Shown: positions 1 through 9,625, numbered from the stretch's first letter. The stretch: DNA of 64,000 nucleotides from Synechococcus sp. CCY 9618 (GCF_019038415.1 NZ_JAFKRG010000010.1:1-64000); one strand, 5' to 3'. Notes: a model not told the origin generated them from the sequence alone. Numbers and translations: made by a program.

Positions 1-121
1 AGCAAGACTCCCGGCGGGAAAGCCACAAGGCTCACAGCAGAACCCACTCTGCTCTGGAGGGTCTTGGAGCGGCGGCTATTTCAGCAGCCTCCTAGGATGG
101 CGAGATTGATCAACTGGCACC

Positions 122-358
122 ATGCCCTGGTGGTTGGATCTGGTGCTGCTGGTCGTGGCCGTGCTCCTCTGGAACAAGGCCACCAACACACCCGATGACG
201 TCTGGAGCGTCTTCCAGAAGTTTCTGGCTTTCGTGGCGGTGGTGGTGGTGCTCCTGGGAGGGCGCCAGGTGCTCCTGGAGATCCTGGTGCTCTCCATCAC
301 GTTCTGGATGCCCAGTGCCGCCCGCTTCGATGAGGGTCCCGTCGACCGTCAGGGCTGA
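122..358 (+). CDS. Small two-helix membrane protein, unknown function
   Basis: A 78-residue protein that is mostly two hydrophobic stretches, roughly residues 4-18 and 31-58, separated by a short polar loop (around NKATNTPDDVW). It has no catalytic motif. The ATG at 122 begins the hydrophobic N-terminus. The gene converges on trmH (ends 386). I recognise no named family. Its composition and position suggest a small conserved cyanobacterial inner or thylakoid membrane protein; this is inference. Confidence 0.6.
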   Translation: MPWWLDLVLLVVAVLLWNKATNTPDDVWSVFQKFLAFVAVVVVLLGGRQVLLEILVLSITFWMPSAARFDEGPVDRQG

Positions 359-385
359 GCTGGAGCCCACGGCCGCTGACGCTGC

Positions 386-1075
386 TCAGTGCCGCATGCG
401 GACGCCGCGGGGCAGATCCTCGAGGATGGCCCCCTCAGGGCTGAGCTGTGGATAGGCGCGTCCTTCCCGGCGGCACCAGTCGGCTACCTCCGGGTAGGCC
501 CACTCGAACAGCTGACGGCCGTAGCGCTCGGGCGCCACTCCCTCGCCGCGGGTGGGCGCACAACCTCGCGCTTCTCTTTGCCGCAGAGCCTCGAACAGCA
601 GGGTCGCCGCGGCCACCGACACGTTCAGCGACTGCACCATCCCCTGCATCGGAATCACGATCGCCTGGTCGATCTGGGCGGCGGCTGCTTCGCTCAGCCC
701 CCATTTCTCCGCCCCCAGAACGAAGGCGGTGGGCCCGGTGAAGTCACAGCGGCGGTAGTCGATGGCCCTGGCCCCCAGGTGGGTGCCGTAGATGCGGAAG
801 CCCCCCGCCTTCAGAGCCGCGATGGCCTCGTCGGCACGGTCATGGCGCTTCAGCGGCACCCATTTCTGGCTGCCCAGGGCCGTGCTGTTGAAGGTGGGCA
901 GCCGTCCCTGAAGGCAGACGGCATGGGCCTCGAGCACGCCGACAGCGTCGCAGCTGCGCAGGATCGCCGAGAGGTTGTGGGGTTTGTCCACATGCTCCAG
1001 CAGCACGGTGAGATCACCCATGCGGCGATCCAGCACCGCCTTCAGGCGCTCGTAGCGGCGGGGGAGCAGGGGCAT
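386..1075 (-). CDS. trmH: tRNA (guanosine(18)-2'-O)-methyltransferase TrmH
   Basis: A 229-residue SpoU/TrmH-family (SPOUT) 2'-O-methyltransferase. It would use SAM to methylate the ribose of G18 in the D-loop of tRNAs. The three family motifs are visible: NLSAILRSCDAVG near residue 34, FVLGAEKWGLS near 138 and IPMQGMVQSLNVSVAAA near 160, which form the trefoil-knot SAM site. The length fits TrmH rather than the longer RlmB. It is divergent from the alkyltransferase-like gene, with 58 bp between starts. A second, different TrmH-family gene lies at 37723-38583. Confidence 0.9.
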   Translation of the reverse strand: MPLLPRRYERLKAVLDRRMGDLTVLLEHVDKPHNLSAILRSCDAVGVLEAHAVCLQGRLPTFNSTALGSQKWVPLKRHDRADEAIAALKAGGFRIYGTHLGARAIDYRRCDFTGPTAFVLGAEKWGLSEAAAAQIDQAIVIPMQGMVQSLNVSVAAATLLFEALRQREARGCAPTRGEGVAPERYGRQLFEWAYPEVADWCRREGRAYPQLSPEGAILEDLPRGVRMRH

Positions 1076-1133
1076 CGACCTCCCAAAACGCCATCATCGG
1101 TGCTCCCCTTCCTGTCCCCAGCCGTCGCCTGCC

Positions 1134-1511
1134 ATGGCCCAGGTCGCTGTCGAGACCGGCCCCCCCTTCGACCATCGGGTCTACGCGATGGTCGAGCGGA
1201 TTCCCCACGGCCAGCTGGCCACCTACGGCCAGATCGCCGAGCTGATCGGGGCCTGGGGCTGTGCGCGGCAGGTGGGCTGGGCCCTGCGGCGGCTCAGCCT
1301 GCCTTCCCAGGTCCCCTGGCACCGGGTCGTGAATGCCCAGGGGCGCATCGCCATGAGTCCTGGCCGGGAGGGCAGCGACTGGATGCAGCGGCAACTGCTG
1401 CTGGCCGAGGGGATCCCGGTGGCCGCCGATGGTCGGCTTCCCCTGGCGCGGCACCGCTGGCGGCCCCCCCTTTCGCTTGTCTCGGCCCCGCCCGACCCCA
1501 TGCAGCGCTGA
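1134..1511 (+). CDS. Alkyltransferase-like protein (ATL; MGMT-type DNA-binding domain)
   Basis: A 125-residue protein matching only the DNA-binding domain of O6-alkylguanine-DNA alkyltransferase. GQLATYGQIAELIG is the helix-turn-helix region and QVGWALRR precedes the active-site loop. Where the true enzyme has PCHRV, this protein reads PWHRVVN, so the alkyl-accepting Cys is Trp. That substitution defines ATL proteins, which bind O6-alkylguanine lesions and pass them to nucleotide excision repair without transferring the alkyl group. The gene starts 18 bp before rsmB, on the same strand, so the two are probably cotranscribed. Confidence 0.85.
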   Translation: MAQVAVETGPPFDHRVYAMVERIPHGQLATYGQIAELIGAWGCARQVGWALRRLSLPSQVPWHRVVNAQGRIAMSPGREGSDWMQRQLLLAEGIPVAADGRLPLARHRWRPPLSLVSAPPDPMQR

Positions 1512-1529
1512 GCCCTCCTGTACAAAGGG

Positions 1530-2933
1530 ATGAACGTCCAGGGGAGAGCGCCGATTCACGCGAGCGACGTCGTCCCCGGCCTGGCCCCGCGGCAGCTGGC
1601 CTGGCAGGTGCTGCAGGCGGTGGCCGCCGGTGCCTACGCGGATGCTGCCCTGGAGCGGGAGCTGGTGCGCCGGGGAGGTGGGCTGTCACCGGCCGACCGG
1701 GCCCTGGCCACCGAGATCACCTACGGGACCATCCGGCAGCGGCAGCTGCTCGACGGCTGGATCGACGAGCTGGGCAAGGTGCCGGCCCTGCGCCAGCCTC
1801 CCACCCTGCGCTGGCTGCTGCATGTGGGGCTCTACCAGCTGCTGTTCAGCCGCCGGGTGCCCCCTTCGGCGGCGGTCAGCACCACGGTGGCCCTGGCCAA
1901 GCGCGGCGGTCTGGGGCGGCTGGCGCCGATGGCCAATGGGCTGCTCCGCTCCCTGCTGCGCCGCAGGGACCGTCTCGCCGCTGCCGATCCCTGGGACGGG
2001 CTCCCCCTGCCGGCCGATCCCGCCGCCTCCCTGGCCCTGCGTCGCTCCCTGCCCCCCTGGCTGGCCACGGAGCTGCTGGGCTGGCTGCCCCCGGAGCAGG
2101 CCGAGGCTTTCGGCGTGGCCTGCAACAGCGCTCCGGCCTTCGACCTGCGCGTCAATCCGATGCGCACCACCCGGCAGGCCCTGCTCGATGCCTTCACCGC
2201 CGCCGGGGTGCCGGCCCGCCCCCTGAGCGAAGCCCCCCACGGCATCACCCTGCTGGAGCGGGTGGGGAATCCCCGCGATCTGCCGGGCTACGGGGAGGGG
2301 CTCTGGTGCGTGCAGGACCGCAGTGCCCAGTGCATCGCCCCCCTGCTCGATCCCCTGCCCGGCCAGCGGATCCTGGATGCCTGTGCCGCCCCCGGCGGCA
2401 AGAGCACCCACCTGGCGGAGCTGAGCGGCGACCGGGGGGAGGTGTGGGCGGTGGATCGCTCCTCTGCCCGGCTGCAGCGCCTCGAGCGCAACGCCGAGCG
2501 CCTCGGCCTGGGTTCGATCCGCTCCCTGGCCGCCGATGCCACCGCCCTGGGGGAGGCGAAGCCCCACTGGCGGGCGTCCTTCGATCGCATCCTGCTGGAT
2601 GCACCCTGCTCGGGGCTGGGCACCCTGGCCCGCCATCCCGATGCCCGCTGGCGGATCACCCCCGGGGCGATCGAAGGGCTGGTGCCGCTCCAGCGCCAGC
2701 TGCTGGAAGGGTTGCTGCCGCTGCTGGCCCCGGGGGGACGACTCGTCTACGCCACCTGCACGGTGCACCCGATGGAAAACGGCACCCTGATCAGCGCCCT
2801 GCTCAGGGACCATCCGGATTGGCGGCTGCTCCAGGAACGCCAGTGGTGGCCCCAGCCCGCCACGGGAGAACGGGGGGGGGGCGATGGCTTTTACGCGGCG
2901 GTGCTCGAGGGGCCCGCGGCCACCGGGCCCTGA
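1530..2933 (+). CDS. rsmB: 16S rRNA (cytosine(967)-C5)-methyltransferase RsmB
   Basis: A 467-residue Sun/RsmB protein that methylates C967 of 16S rRNA with SAM. The first ~140 residues are the NusB-like RNA-binding domain (from LAWQVLQAVAAGAYADAAL). The C-terminal half is a Rossmann methyltransferase with SAM motif DACAAPGGKSTHLAEL. The two family cysteines are present: motif IV LLDAPCSGLGTL and motif VI YATCTVHPMENG. The start chosen is the ATG at 1530. The gene converges closely on the PBP gene (end 2950). Confidence 0.93.
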   Translation: MNVQGRAPIHASDVVPGLAPRQLAWQVLQAVAAGAYADAALERELVRRGGGLSPADRALATEITYGTIRQRQLLDGWIDELGKVPALRQPPTLRWLLHVGLYQLLFSRRVPPSAAVSTTVALAKRGGLGRLAPMANGLLRSLLRRRDRLAAADPWDGLPLPADPAASLALRRSLPPWLATELLGWLPPEQAEAFGVACNSAPAFDLRVNPMRTTRQALLDAFTAAGVPARPLSEAPHGITLLERVGNPRDLPGYGEGLWCVQDRSAQCIAPLLDPLPGQRILDACAAPGGKSTHLAELSGDRGEVWAVDRSSARLQRLERNAERLGLGSIRSLAADATALGEAKPHWRASFDRILLDAPCSGLGTLARHPDARWRITPGAIEGLVPLQRQLLEGLLPLLAPGGRLVYATCTVHPMENGTLISALLRDHPDWRLLQERQWWPQPATGERGGGDGFYAAVLEGPAATGP

Positions 2934-2949
2934 GCGGTGGTTCCGGCGC

Positions 2950-5139
2950 TCAGGGGGGCGGCGGGGCTCCGATCGGGGGGGGCGGTGCCGGAGCGGCAGG
3001 AGCCGCCGGCTGGGGTGCCGGTGGTGGCACCGCCGGTTCCCGGGAGCGGGGAGCAGCCGGAGGTTCAGGCCTTGGCGTCTCGGTCGGGGCGGGCTCGGCC
3101 GGTGGCTCAGTCCTGGGCGGTTCCCTGTCGGGGGCTGAGGTGCGGCTGGGCTCCGATTCCGGCGGCGACTCCGTGGGCCTCTCCCGGGTTGCTCCCTCGT
3201 CCGGGGTGGCGTCCCGTGGCGCGTCCTTCTTCGGCGTGGGCAGGGGCTTGAAACTGCCGGTGAGCACCGGCTTGGGAGGAAACTGCTGAACCGGCAGCCC
3301 CTTGCTGATCGGTGCCATGAAGGTGCGCCAGGCGTAGGTGGCCAGCACACTGGTGGTGCCGGTTTCCCGGTTGTTGTCGTAGCCCAGCCAGACGCCCGTG
3401 GTGAGCTGGGGAATGGAGCCGATGAACCAGAGGTCCCGGCCCCCCTCGGAGGTGCCCGTCTTTCCGGCCACCGGCCGGTCGCCGAGGGCCGCTCCACCGC
3501 CGGTGCCGCCCCGCACCACCTGCTGCAGCATCCAGACCATCGCATCGGCGATGTCGCTGTTCACCGCCCGGCTGCCCCTGGGACCGTTGCTCCGTCGGGA
3601 CCACAGCACTTCTCCCTCCGGTCCGTAGATCTCTTCGAAGGGGGTGGGCTGGATGTAGACACCCCGGTTGACCAGGGCCGCATAGGCCGCCGTCATGTCG
3701 AGCACGGTCTGTTCGTTGGCTCCGATCGCCATCGACAGGTAGCGCCCCAGTTCCCTGTGGATGCCCAGGCTTTTCGCGGTGGCGATCACCGGGTCGTAGC
3801 CGATCTTCTGCAGCAGACCCACCGCCACCACGTTGAGGGAGTTCTGCAGGGCCGTGGCCAGGCTGACCTTGCCCATGTAGCGGTTGCCGAAGTTCTTGGG
3901 GCAGTACTTGCCGAAGCAGCGGGCGGAATCGACCACCGTGTCCTCGGGTTTCATGCCCTTCTGCAGGGCGGTGAGGTAGATGAAGAGCTTGAAGGTGGAG
4001 CCGGGTGACCGCAGGGCCTGGGAGGCCCGGTTGAACTGGGTCTTCTCCCAGTCCTTGCCCCCCACCATCGCCCGCACCAGGCCGGTGCCCGGCTCCATCG
4101 CCACCAGGGCCCCCTCCATGCTGCCGCTGGCATAGGTGTCGATGGTTTTCTGGGCCTGGATCTGCCAGGCCGCATTGAGGCCACTGCGGATGGTCAGTCC
4201 GCCCACCTCCAGCTGCTCCTTGGTGAGGATCTTGGGCAGCTCCTGCTCCAGCCAGCTGGTGTACCAGGGGGCCGGGTTGGCGAAATATTTGGGCTCGGCG
4301 GGCTTGAGGTCCAGGCCGCTGGCATCGGCCTGCCGGAGCTGGGCGTCGTCGATGAAGCCCGCCTCCCGCATGCGGCCCAGCACGATCGATCGCCGCCGCA
4401 GGGCCAGCTCGGGGTTCACCAGCGGTGAATAGACCGAAGGGGCCGGTGGCAGGCCGGCGATCATGGCGGCCTCCGGCAGGGTCAGCTCGTCGGGACGTTT
4501 GGAGAAGTAGATCCAGGCGGCATCGGACACCCCGTAGGCGCTGGAGCCGAGATAGACGTAGTTGAGGTACTGCTCGAGGATCTGGGCCTTGCTGAGCTGG
4601 CGCTCGATCTTCCCGGCCAGGGCCGCTTCCTTCAGCTTGCGGACGATCGTGCGGTCCTGGCTGAGGAACACGGTGCGGGCCAGCTGCTGGGTGATCGTGC
4701 TGGCACCCTCCTCCACGGCCCCCTGCTGCAGGTTGCGCAGCAGGGCCCGGCTGATGCCCAGCAGGTCGATGCCGTCGTGCTGGTAGAAGCGCCGGTCCTC
4801 CGCGGCCACGAAGGCCCGCTGGATCAGCAGCGGCATCTTGCCGGCGGGGAGCTTCTCCCGGGTGGCCGGGCCCTTCTTGAGCACCACCTTGCCGTCGCTG
4901 GAAAGGATGGTGATCGTTCCCGGCCGGTTGAAGCTGTTGATGCGGCCGGCATCGGGAAGCATCGCGTCGAGGCTGCTCACCAGGCTGGTCTGGCCCAGGG
5001 CCACCAGTCCGCCGGCGGCGGCGGCCGCCACGGCCGGGACGATCAGGCGCCAGCGCGAGCGTCGGTTCCGGCGCCTGGGCGATGGCTCACCGGGTGGATG
5101 CGGGCCGGCGGTGGCTGTGGGCTGGCCCACCCTGGTCAT
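2950..5139 (-). CDS. Class A penicillin-binding protein (PBP1A-type glycosyltransferase/transpeptidase)
   Basis: A 729-residue bifunctional peptidoglycan synthase. A basic N-terminus and one membrane anchor (residues ~28-50) precede the GT51 glycosyltransferase domain, with FVAAEDRRFYQHDGID near 110 and EGASTITQQLARTVF. The transpeptidase domain has SPGSTFKLF (catalytic Ser of SxxK near 382), SLN near 434 and KTGTS near 560. From about residue 625 the protein is a Pro/Glu/Ala-rich disordered tail (DATPDEGATRERP onward), which is unusual in length. The ATG at 5139 overlaps the chlG stop by four bases (ATGA), so the PBP gene is the downstream partner of chlG. Confidence 0.93.
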   Translation of the reverse strand: MTRVGQPTATAGPHPPGEPSPRRRNRRSRWRLIVPAVAAAAAGGLVALGQTSLVSSLDAMLPDAGRINSFNRPGTITILSSDGKVVLKKGPATREKLPAGKMPLLIQRAFVAAEDRRFYQHDGIDLLGISRALLRNLQQGAVEEGASTITQQLARTVFLSQDRTIVRKLKEAALAGKIERQLSKAQILEQYLNYVYLGSSAYGVSDAAWIYFSKRPDELTLPEAAMIAGLPPAPSVYSPLVNPELALRRRSIVLGRMREAGFIDDAQLRQADASGLDLKPAEPKYFANPAPWYTSWLEQELPKILTKEQLEVGGLTIRSGLNAAWQIQAQKTIDTYASGSMEGALVAMEPGTGLVRAMVGGKDWEKTQFNRASQALRSPGSTFKLFIYLTALQKGMKPEDTVVDSARCFGKYCPKNFGNRYMGKVSLATALQNSLNVVAVGLLQKIGYDPVIATAKSLGIHRELGRYLSMAIGANEQTVLDMTAAYAALVNRGVYIQPTPFEEIYGPEGEVLWSRRSNGPRGSRAVNSDIADAMVWMLQQVVRGGTGGGAALGDRPVAGKTGTSEGGRDLWFIGSIPQLTTGVWLGYDNNRETGTTSVLATYAWRTFMAPISKGLPVQQFPPKPVLTGSFKPLPTPKKDAPRDATPDEGATRERPTESPPESEPSRTSAPDREPPRTEPPAEPAPTETPRPEPPAAPRSREPAVPPPAPQPAAPAAPAPPPPIGAPPPP

Positions 5140-6152
5140 GGCAGCGGGGCCGACAGGGCAGCGGTCTGGATGAGGTCACTGTGGCCGATCGCCAGGGCGG
5201 TGACGAGCATGCCGAGCACCAGGAACGGCTGGGCGCTGGCCTGGTACTTGACGTCGAAGGCCACCGGATCGCGCAGCAGCCAGATGTCCTGGAAGGTGAT
5301 CTGGGGAATGATCAGCAGCACCAGCAGCACCGCGGCGAAGTGCTGACCGATGGCGATCAGCACCGCCACCATCGCCAGCTGGAACAGGTCGATCATGCCG
5401 GCGCTGATCCAGCTGGCCCGCTCGATGCCGAACACCACGGGCAGGGACTGCAGGCCCAGGGCCCGATCTCCTTCGACACTCTTGAAATCGTTGACGACGG
5501 CGATGCCAAGCCCGGCCAGGCTGTAGGCCAGGGTGAGCAGGGCCGTGGCCCAGGTGAGCTGGCCGAACAGGGCCTGGCCGGCCCACCAGGGCAGGGCGAT
5601 GTAGCTGGCCCCGAGGGCGTAGTTGCCCAGCCAGCCGTTCTGTTTCAGCTTCAGCGGCGGAGCCGAGTAGATGTAGCTGACGAAGGATCCGCCCAGGGCC
5701 AGCAGCAGCAGCACAGGGGTGGCGTGGCCCGCCCAGCGGTCCAGGCCCCAGGCCACCGCGAGTCCGGCCGCAAGCAGCACCAGGATCTGCAGACGGACCT
5801 GGGCCAGGGGGATGGCGCCGGAGGGGATCGGCCGATAGGGCTCGTTGATCGCGTCGATCTCGCGGTCGTAGTAATCGTTGATCGTCTGGGTGTACCCGGC
5901 CAGCAGGGGGCCGCTCATCAGCATGCAGGCCACCGAGGCTCCCACCTCCGGCAGGGTCCAGTGGAAATTGCCCGACGCCGCCGCCCCGCAGATCACCCCC
6001 CAGATCAGGGGGATCCAGGTGACAGGTTTCATCAGCTGCAGCCGGATCTTCCAGATGTCGGAGCTGCCGGAGGCGCCCTTCATCCCCAGCAGCTGCCTCG
6101 CGCCACCGGACACGCCCGCGGAGCCTGCGCTGGGTTCGGGGCGCTGGGTCAT
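5136..6152 (-). CDS. chlG: Chlorophyll synthase ChlG
   Basis: A 338-residue UbiA-superfamily prenyltransferase that esterifies chlorophyllide a with phytyl or geranylgeranyl diphosphate, the last step of chlorophyll a synthesis, in the thylakoid membrane. The first Asp-rich motif is [20 protein letters not shown] near residues 90-110. The second region, [17 protein letters not shown], lies near 215. About eight to nine hydrophobic helices follow a polar N-terminal stretch. It directly establishes a chlorophyll-producing phototroph. It overlaps the downstream PBP gene (ATGA at 5136-5139). Confidence 0.96.
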   Translation of the reverse strand: MTQRPEPSAGSAGVSGGARQLLGMKGASGSSDIWKIRLQLMKPVTWIPLIWGVICGAAASGNFHWTLPEVGASVACMLMSGPLLAGYTQTINDYYDREIDAINEPYRPIPSGAIPLAQVRLQILVLLAAGLAVAWGLDRWAGHATPVLLLLALGGSFVSYIYSAPPLKLKQNGWLGNYALGASYIALPWWAGQALFGQLTWATALLTLAYSLAGLGIAVVNDFKSVEGDRALGLQSLPVVFGIERASWISAGMIDLFQLAMVAVLIAIGQHFAAVLLVLLIIPQITFQDIWLLRDPVAFDVKYQASAQPFLVLGMLVTALAIGHSDLIQTAALSAPLP

Positions 6153-6164
6153 GGCGGCGCCTTC

Positions 6165-6377
6165 TCAGGCTGGGGTGATCTCATCGTCGAAGAACCAGCT
6201 GGTGGTGCCTCCGCTCAGTTCCACCACCACGCCGATGCCGGTGCCGTCGGTGAGGCGGAAATCCTTCACCGTGCCGGTGGCATCGGCCTTGAGGGCAGCC
6301 ACCAGATCGGCCGGAATGCGATCGCGAACCCGGGTGACCCGCACCTTCGATCCGATGGTGATGCCAGCCTGGGCCAT
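6165..6377 (-). CDS. petP: PetP-like cytochrome b6f subunit (DUF2862)
   Basis: A soluble ~70-residue SH3-like basic/acidic protein beginning [14 protein letters not shown] and ending in [10 protein letters not shown]. It matches the cyanobacterial DUF2862 family, in which Synechocystis Ssr2998 is PetP, a peripheral subunit of the b6f complex affecting linear electron transport. I chose the ATG at 6377 over one at 6404 because the family starts at this Met and the upstream residues (MRHFPIAPD) look untranslated. It is divergent from hisF (43 bp) and 12 bp upstream of chlG on the same strand. Confidence 0.75.
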   Translation of the reverse strand: MAQAGITIGSKVRVTRVRDRIPADLVAALKADATGTVKDFRLTDGTGIGVVVELSGGTTSWFFDDEITPA

Positions 6378-6420
6378 GTCCGGCGCGATGGGAAAGTGGC
6401 GCAACCTTAACAGTCAACCC

Positions 6421-7212
6421 ATGGTCGCCAAACGGATCATTCCCTGCCTCGACGTGGCCGGCGGCAGGGTGGTGAAGGGCGTCAACTTCGTGGGTCTGCG
6501 GGATGCGGGCGATCCGGTGGAGCTGGCCTGTCGCTACAGCGCTTCGGGAGCCGACGAGCTGGTCTTCCTGGACATCGCCGCCAGCCACCAGGGCCGCGCC
6601 ACCCTGGTCGAGCTGGTGCGCCGCACCGCCGAGGCGGTGACGATCCCTTTCACCGTGGGTGGCGGCATCGTCAGCGTGGAGGGCATCACCGAGCTGCTGC
6701 GGGCCGGTGCCGACAAGGTGAGCCTCAATTCATCGGCGGTCCGCAGTCCCGCCCTGGTGGCGGCCGGCGCCGACCGCTTCGGCTGTCAGTGCATCGTGGT
6801 GGCCATCGACGCCCGCCGCCGCGAGCCCGGTTCCGCGGAGGGTCCGGGCTGGGATGTGTTCGTCAAGGGCGGGCGGGAGAACACCGGCCTGGATGCCGTG
6901 GCCTGGGCCCGGCGGGTGGTGGAACTCGGTGCCGGAGAGATCCTGCTGACCTCCATGGACGGTGACGGCACCCAGGCCGGCTACGACCTGGAACTCACCC
7001 GGGCGGTGGTGGAGGCCGTCGAGGTTCCGGTGATCGCCTCCGGCGGCGCCGGCAGCATCGATCACATCGCCGCCGCCCTGCAGGACGGAGGAGCGGCGGC
7101 TGCCCTGCTGGCTTCCCTGCTCCATGATGGGATTCTCACGGTGGAGGAGATCAAGGCCGGACTGCTGCGGCAGGGACTGCCTGTGCGTCCGCTGCTGGCT
7201 CCGACGGCCTGA
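6421..7212 (+). CDS. hisF: Imidazole glycerol phosphate synthase subunit HisF
   Basis: A 263-residue TIM-barrel cyclase subunit of IGP synthase. With HisH it converts PRFAR plus ammonia to IGP and AICAR in histidine synthesis. It shows [16 protein letters not shown] with catalytic Asp near residue 11, VGGGI phosphate binding, VVAIDARRR with the second catalytic Asp near 130, and ASGGAGS near 230. The frame is open far upstream, but the ATG at 6421 gives the canonical [11 protein letters not shown] start. Confidence 0.96.
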   Translation: MVAKRIIPCLDVAGGRVVKGVNFVGLRDAGDPVELACRYSASGADELVFLDIAASHQGRATLVELVRRTAEAVTIPFTVGGGIVSVEGITELLRAGADKVSLNSSAVRSPALVAAGADRFGCQCIVVAIDARRREPGSAEGPGWDVFVKGGRENTGLDAVAWARRVVELGAGEILLTSMDGDGTQAGYDLELTRAVVEAVEVPVIASGGAGSIDHIAAALQDGGAAAALLASLLHDGILTVEEIKAGLLRQGLPVRPLLAPTA

Positions 7213-7307
7213 GGGCCGGGCGAGCGCCGGGGGCAACCCCCAACGCATTGCCCCCTTCATCCCCCGTAACATTGGGGAACAAATCTTCCGCAATTCCTGG
7301 TGCCCAG

Positions 7308-7637
7308 GTGAATGCTTTTCTGCTAGTGCCTGCACCGATGCTCACCGTGATCGCCCTGCTGGTGATGGTCCTGGTCATCGCTCTTGTGGCCTGGGCCCTG
7401 CAGCTGATGCAGGCCGCCACCGAGCGGAGGGAATTTTCGCTGATGCTGGCCGGCTGCATGGTCTGTTCCGCGGCGGTCGGTCTGGCCACGGTGATGGTGC
7501 TCACCTTCACAAGCCCCGGCCGTCTCGAAGCCCGTGGGCTTCTGCTTCCCCTTGACACAGAGGCGACGGCCGGCATCAGCCTGGATGCGATCCTGCTGCC
7601 CTGGGATGAGACCGCCGCCCTGGGAGATCTCTCCTGA
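7308..7637 (+). CDS. Two-helix membrane protein, unknown function
   Basis: About 109 residues from a GTG at 7308, giving VNAFLLVPAPMLTVI. An in-frame ATG at 7248 is possible but would add a non-hydrophobic lead. Two strong hydrophobic segments (about residues 10-32 and 46-70) flank a short charged loop, QAATERREF. The C-terminal ~40 residues are polar and acidic (EATAGISLDAILLPWDE). No family is recognised. It lies 33 bp upstream of menG and may be cotranscribed with it. Confidence 0.65.
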   Translation: MNAFLLVPAPMLTVIALLVMVLVIALVAWALQLMQAATERREFSLMLAGCMVCSAAVGLATVMVLTFTSPGRLEARGLLLPLDTEATAGISLDAILLPWDETAALGDLS

Positions 7638-7670
7638 GGTCTCACCGCCGCACGCTGGAGGTATCGCTCG

Positions 7671-8372
7671 GTGGCCACCCCCAACCCGGAGCATGTCCGC
7701 GATCTGTTCGAGTCGATCGCGCCGCACTACGACCGGCTCAATGATCTGCTGAGCCTGGGGATCCACCGCCTCTGGAAGCGTCAGGCCGTGGCCTGGATCC
7801 GTCCCCGGCCGGGCCAGCGCCTGCTCGATCTCTGTTGCGGCACCGGCGATCTGGCTCTTGTGCTAGCGTCCCGGGTCCGTCCCGGCGGACTGGTGCTGGG
7901 CCTCGATGCCGCCGAGGCCCCCCTGGCCATCGCCCGTCGCCGGGCCGCCCGGCAGGGTTGGCTGCCTCTGCAGTGGCGGCAGGGTGATGCCCTGGCCACG
8001 GGGCTGGCCGATGGCTGGGCCGATGGCGCGGTGATGGCCTACGGGCTGCGCAACCTGCCCGATCCCGCCGCCGGCCTGGCGGAACTGCGGCGGCTGCTGC
8101 GGCCCGGTGGCCGGGCGGCGGTGCTGGACTTCAACCGCCCGGAGCCCGCTTCGCTGCCGGCGGCTTTCCAGCGCTTCTATCTGCGTCGCCTGGTGGTGCC
8201 CGCCGCCGGTGCCATGGGGTTGACGGAGCAGTACGCCTACCTGGAGGGCAGCCTGGCCCGCTTCCCCACCGCCCCCGCCCAGGAAGCCCTGGCCCGTTCG
8301 GTGGGGTTCAGCCGGGCCCGCCATCGGCCCCTGGCCGGAGGGCTGATGGGGCTGCTGGAACTGGTGGCCTGA
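7671..8372 (+). CDS. menG: Demethylquinone C-methyltransferase MenG/UbiE (phylloquinone biosynthesis)
   Basis: A 233-residue class I SAM methyltransferase of the UbiE/MenG family. It reads [17 protein letters not shown] at the N-terminus, then [13 protein letters not shown] as the SAM loop, [10 protein letters not shown], and YGLRNLPD, the family-specific motif. In cyanobacteria it performs the final methylation of 2-phytyl-1,4-naphthoquinone to phylloquinone, the photosystem I A1 cofactor. It starts with GTG at 7671; a GGAG at 7657-7660 is well placed as a ribosome binding site. Confidence 0.92.
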   Translation: MATPNPEHVRDLFESIAPHYDRLNDLLSLGIHRLWKRQAVAWIRPRPGQRLLDLCCGTGDLALVLASRVRPGGLVLGLDAAEAPLAIARRRAARQGWLPLQWRQGDALATGLADGWADGAVMAYGLRNLPDPAAGLAELRRLLRPGGRAAVLDFNRPEPASLPAAFQRFYLRRLVVPAAGAMGLTEQYAYLEGSLARFPTAPAQEALARSVGFSRARHRPLAGGLMGLLELVA

Positions 8373-8469
8373 CGCCCAGACCTCCTCCCGGGGGCACAAG
8401 GCTCCGGGCACCATGCCAGCATCGGTCGCACCTCCCCAGCCGTCCTGGTCGGGACTCCTGCGGCCAGCC

Positions 8470-9405
8470 ATGCTTTTCCAGGACATCATCGCCAGCCTCA
8501 ACCGGTTCTGGGCCGACCAGGGCTGCCTGATCCTGCAGCCCTACGACACCGAGAAGGGGGCCGGCACCATGAGCCCCCACACCGTGCTGCGGGCCATCGG
8601 TCCGGAGCCCTGGGCCGTGGCCTATCCCGAGCCCTGCCGGCGCCCCACCGACGGCCGCTACGGCGACAACCCCAACCGGGCCCAGCACTACTTCCAGTAC
8701 CAGGTGCTGATCAAGCCCTCCCCGGATGCCATCCAGGAGACCTATCTGGCGTCTCTGGAGGCTCTCGGTATCCGCGCCGCCGACCATGACATCCGCTTTG
8801 TGGAGGACAACTGGGAGTCCCCCACCCTGGGGGCCTGGGGCGTGGGCTGGGAGGTGTGGCTCGATGGCATGGAGGTGACCCAGTTCACCTACTTCCAGCA
8901 GTGCGGCGGCCTCGACTGCCGGCCGGTGTCGATCGAGATCACCTATGGCCTGGAGCGCCTGGCCATGTACCTCCAGGACGTGGAGAGCATCTGGGACCTG
9001 CACTGGAACGCCGAGCGCACCTACGGCGACATCTGGCTGCCCTTCGAGAAGGGGCAGTGCACGTACAACTTCGAGGCCTCCAACCCCGAGCGCCTGCAGC
9101 AGCTGTTCGCCATCCACGAGGCCGAGGCCGCCGATCTGGTGGCGGCCGGCCTGCCCGCGCCTGCCCTCGACTGCGTGCTCAAGTGCAGCCACACCTTCAA
9201 CCTGATGGAGGCCCGCGGCGTGATCTCGGTGACCGAACGCACCGCCACCATCGGCCGGATCCGCCATCTGGCCCGCCAGGTGGCCGAGGCTTGGCTGGCG
9301 GAGCGCCGTGCCCTGGGGTTCCCCCTGCTGAAGGGAGAGCCGCGCGACCGCTGGCTGGCCGCCGCAGCCTCGGAGCTGACCCAGCCGGTGGCGGTCGGGC
9401 GGTGA
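8470..9405 (+). CDS. glyQ: Glycine--tRNA ligase alpha subunit
   Basis: A 311-residue class II catalytic subunit of the alpha2-beta2 glycyl-tRNA synthetase. Conserved blocks are [35 protein letters not shown] and [14 protein letters not shown]. The frame is open from 8413, but the ATG at 8470 gives the family N-terminus [14 protein letters not shown]. glyS is not in the window. The stop overlaps the next small gene (GTGA). Confidence 0.95.
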   Translation: MLFQDIIASLNRFWADQGCLILQPYDTEKGAGTMSPHTVLRAIGPEPWAVAYPEPCRRPTDGRYGDNPNRAQHYFQYQVLIKPSPDAIQETYLASLEALGIRAADHDIRFVEDNWESPTLGAWGVGWEVWLDGMEVTQFTYFQQCGGLDCRPVSIEITYGLERLAMYLQDVESIWDLHWNAERTYGDIWLPFEKGQCTYNFEASNPERLQQLFAIHEAEAADLVAAGLPAPALDCVLKCSHTFNLMEARGVISVTERTATIGRIRHLARQVAEAWLAERRALGFPLLKGEPRDRWLAAAASELTQPVAVGR

Positions 9406-9584
9406 AGCGCAGCCTGCTGGCGCTGGTGCTGATCGCCGGCAGCTTCCAGGCCGGCCGGCTCACCGAACGGGCCATCTGGCCCTGTCGCCTGAGGCCGATC
9501 GCTGTTCTGGTGGCCCCCCTTCTGGGGCAGGAGCTGCCCAGCCCCGAGCTCTGCGAGTTGATGCTGAAGATTCCCCGGTTCTGA
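9402..9584 (+). CDS. Small hydrophobic protein overlapping glyQ, unknown
   Basis: A 60-residue ORF whose GTG at 9402 overlaps the glyQ TGA (GTGA). It begins [18 protein letters not shown], a hydrophobic leader or anchor, followed by a polar region with two Cys (WPCRL and LCELM). No family is recognised. The translational-coupling overlap, the same arrangement used by other genes here, is the main support. Confidence 0.55.
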   Translation: MKRSLLALVLIAGSFQAGRLTERAIWPCRLRPIAVLVAPLLGQELPSPELCELMLKIPRF

Positions 9585-9591
9585 TCGGCAA

Positions 9592-9613
9592 CCCGGCGTC
9601 GACCAGCGCCGGG
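9592..9613 (+). other. Perfect 7-bp stem-loop between the small gene and comEC
   Basis: CCCGGCG at 9592-9598 pairs with CGCCGGG at 9607-9613 around an 8-nt loop, 8 bp after the small gene's stop and 13 bp before comEC. There is no following T-run, so this is not a classic intrinsic terminator. It could be an attenuating hairpin or a chance GC palindrome. Confidence 0.3.
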
Positions 9614-9625
9614 AACCCTTGGGGC

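Noticed and set aside
389-3289. 966-codon open frame on the plus strand
   Set aside because: It runs antisense to trmH and across ATL/rsmB in another frame. It is low-complexity Ala/Gly/Arg/Pro, as expected of shadow frames in GC-rich DNA, and has no domain.
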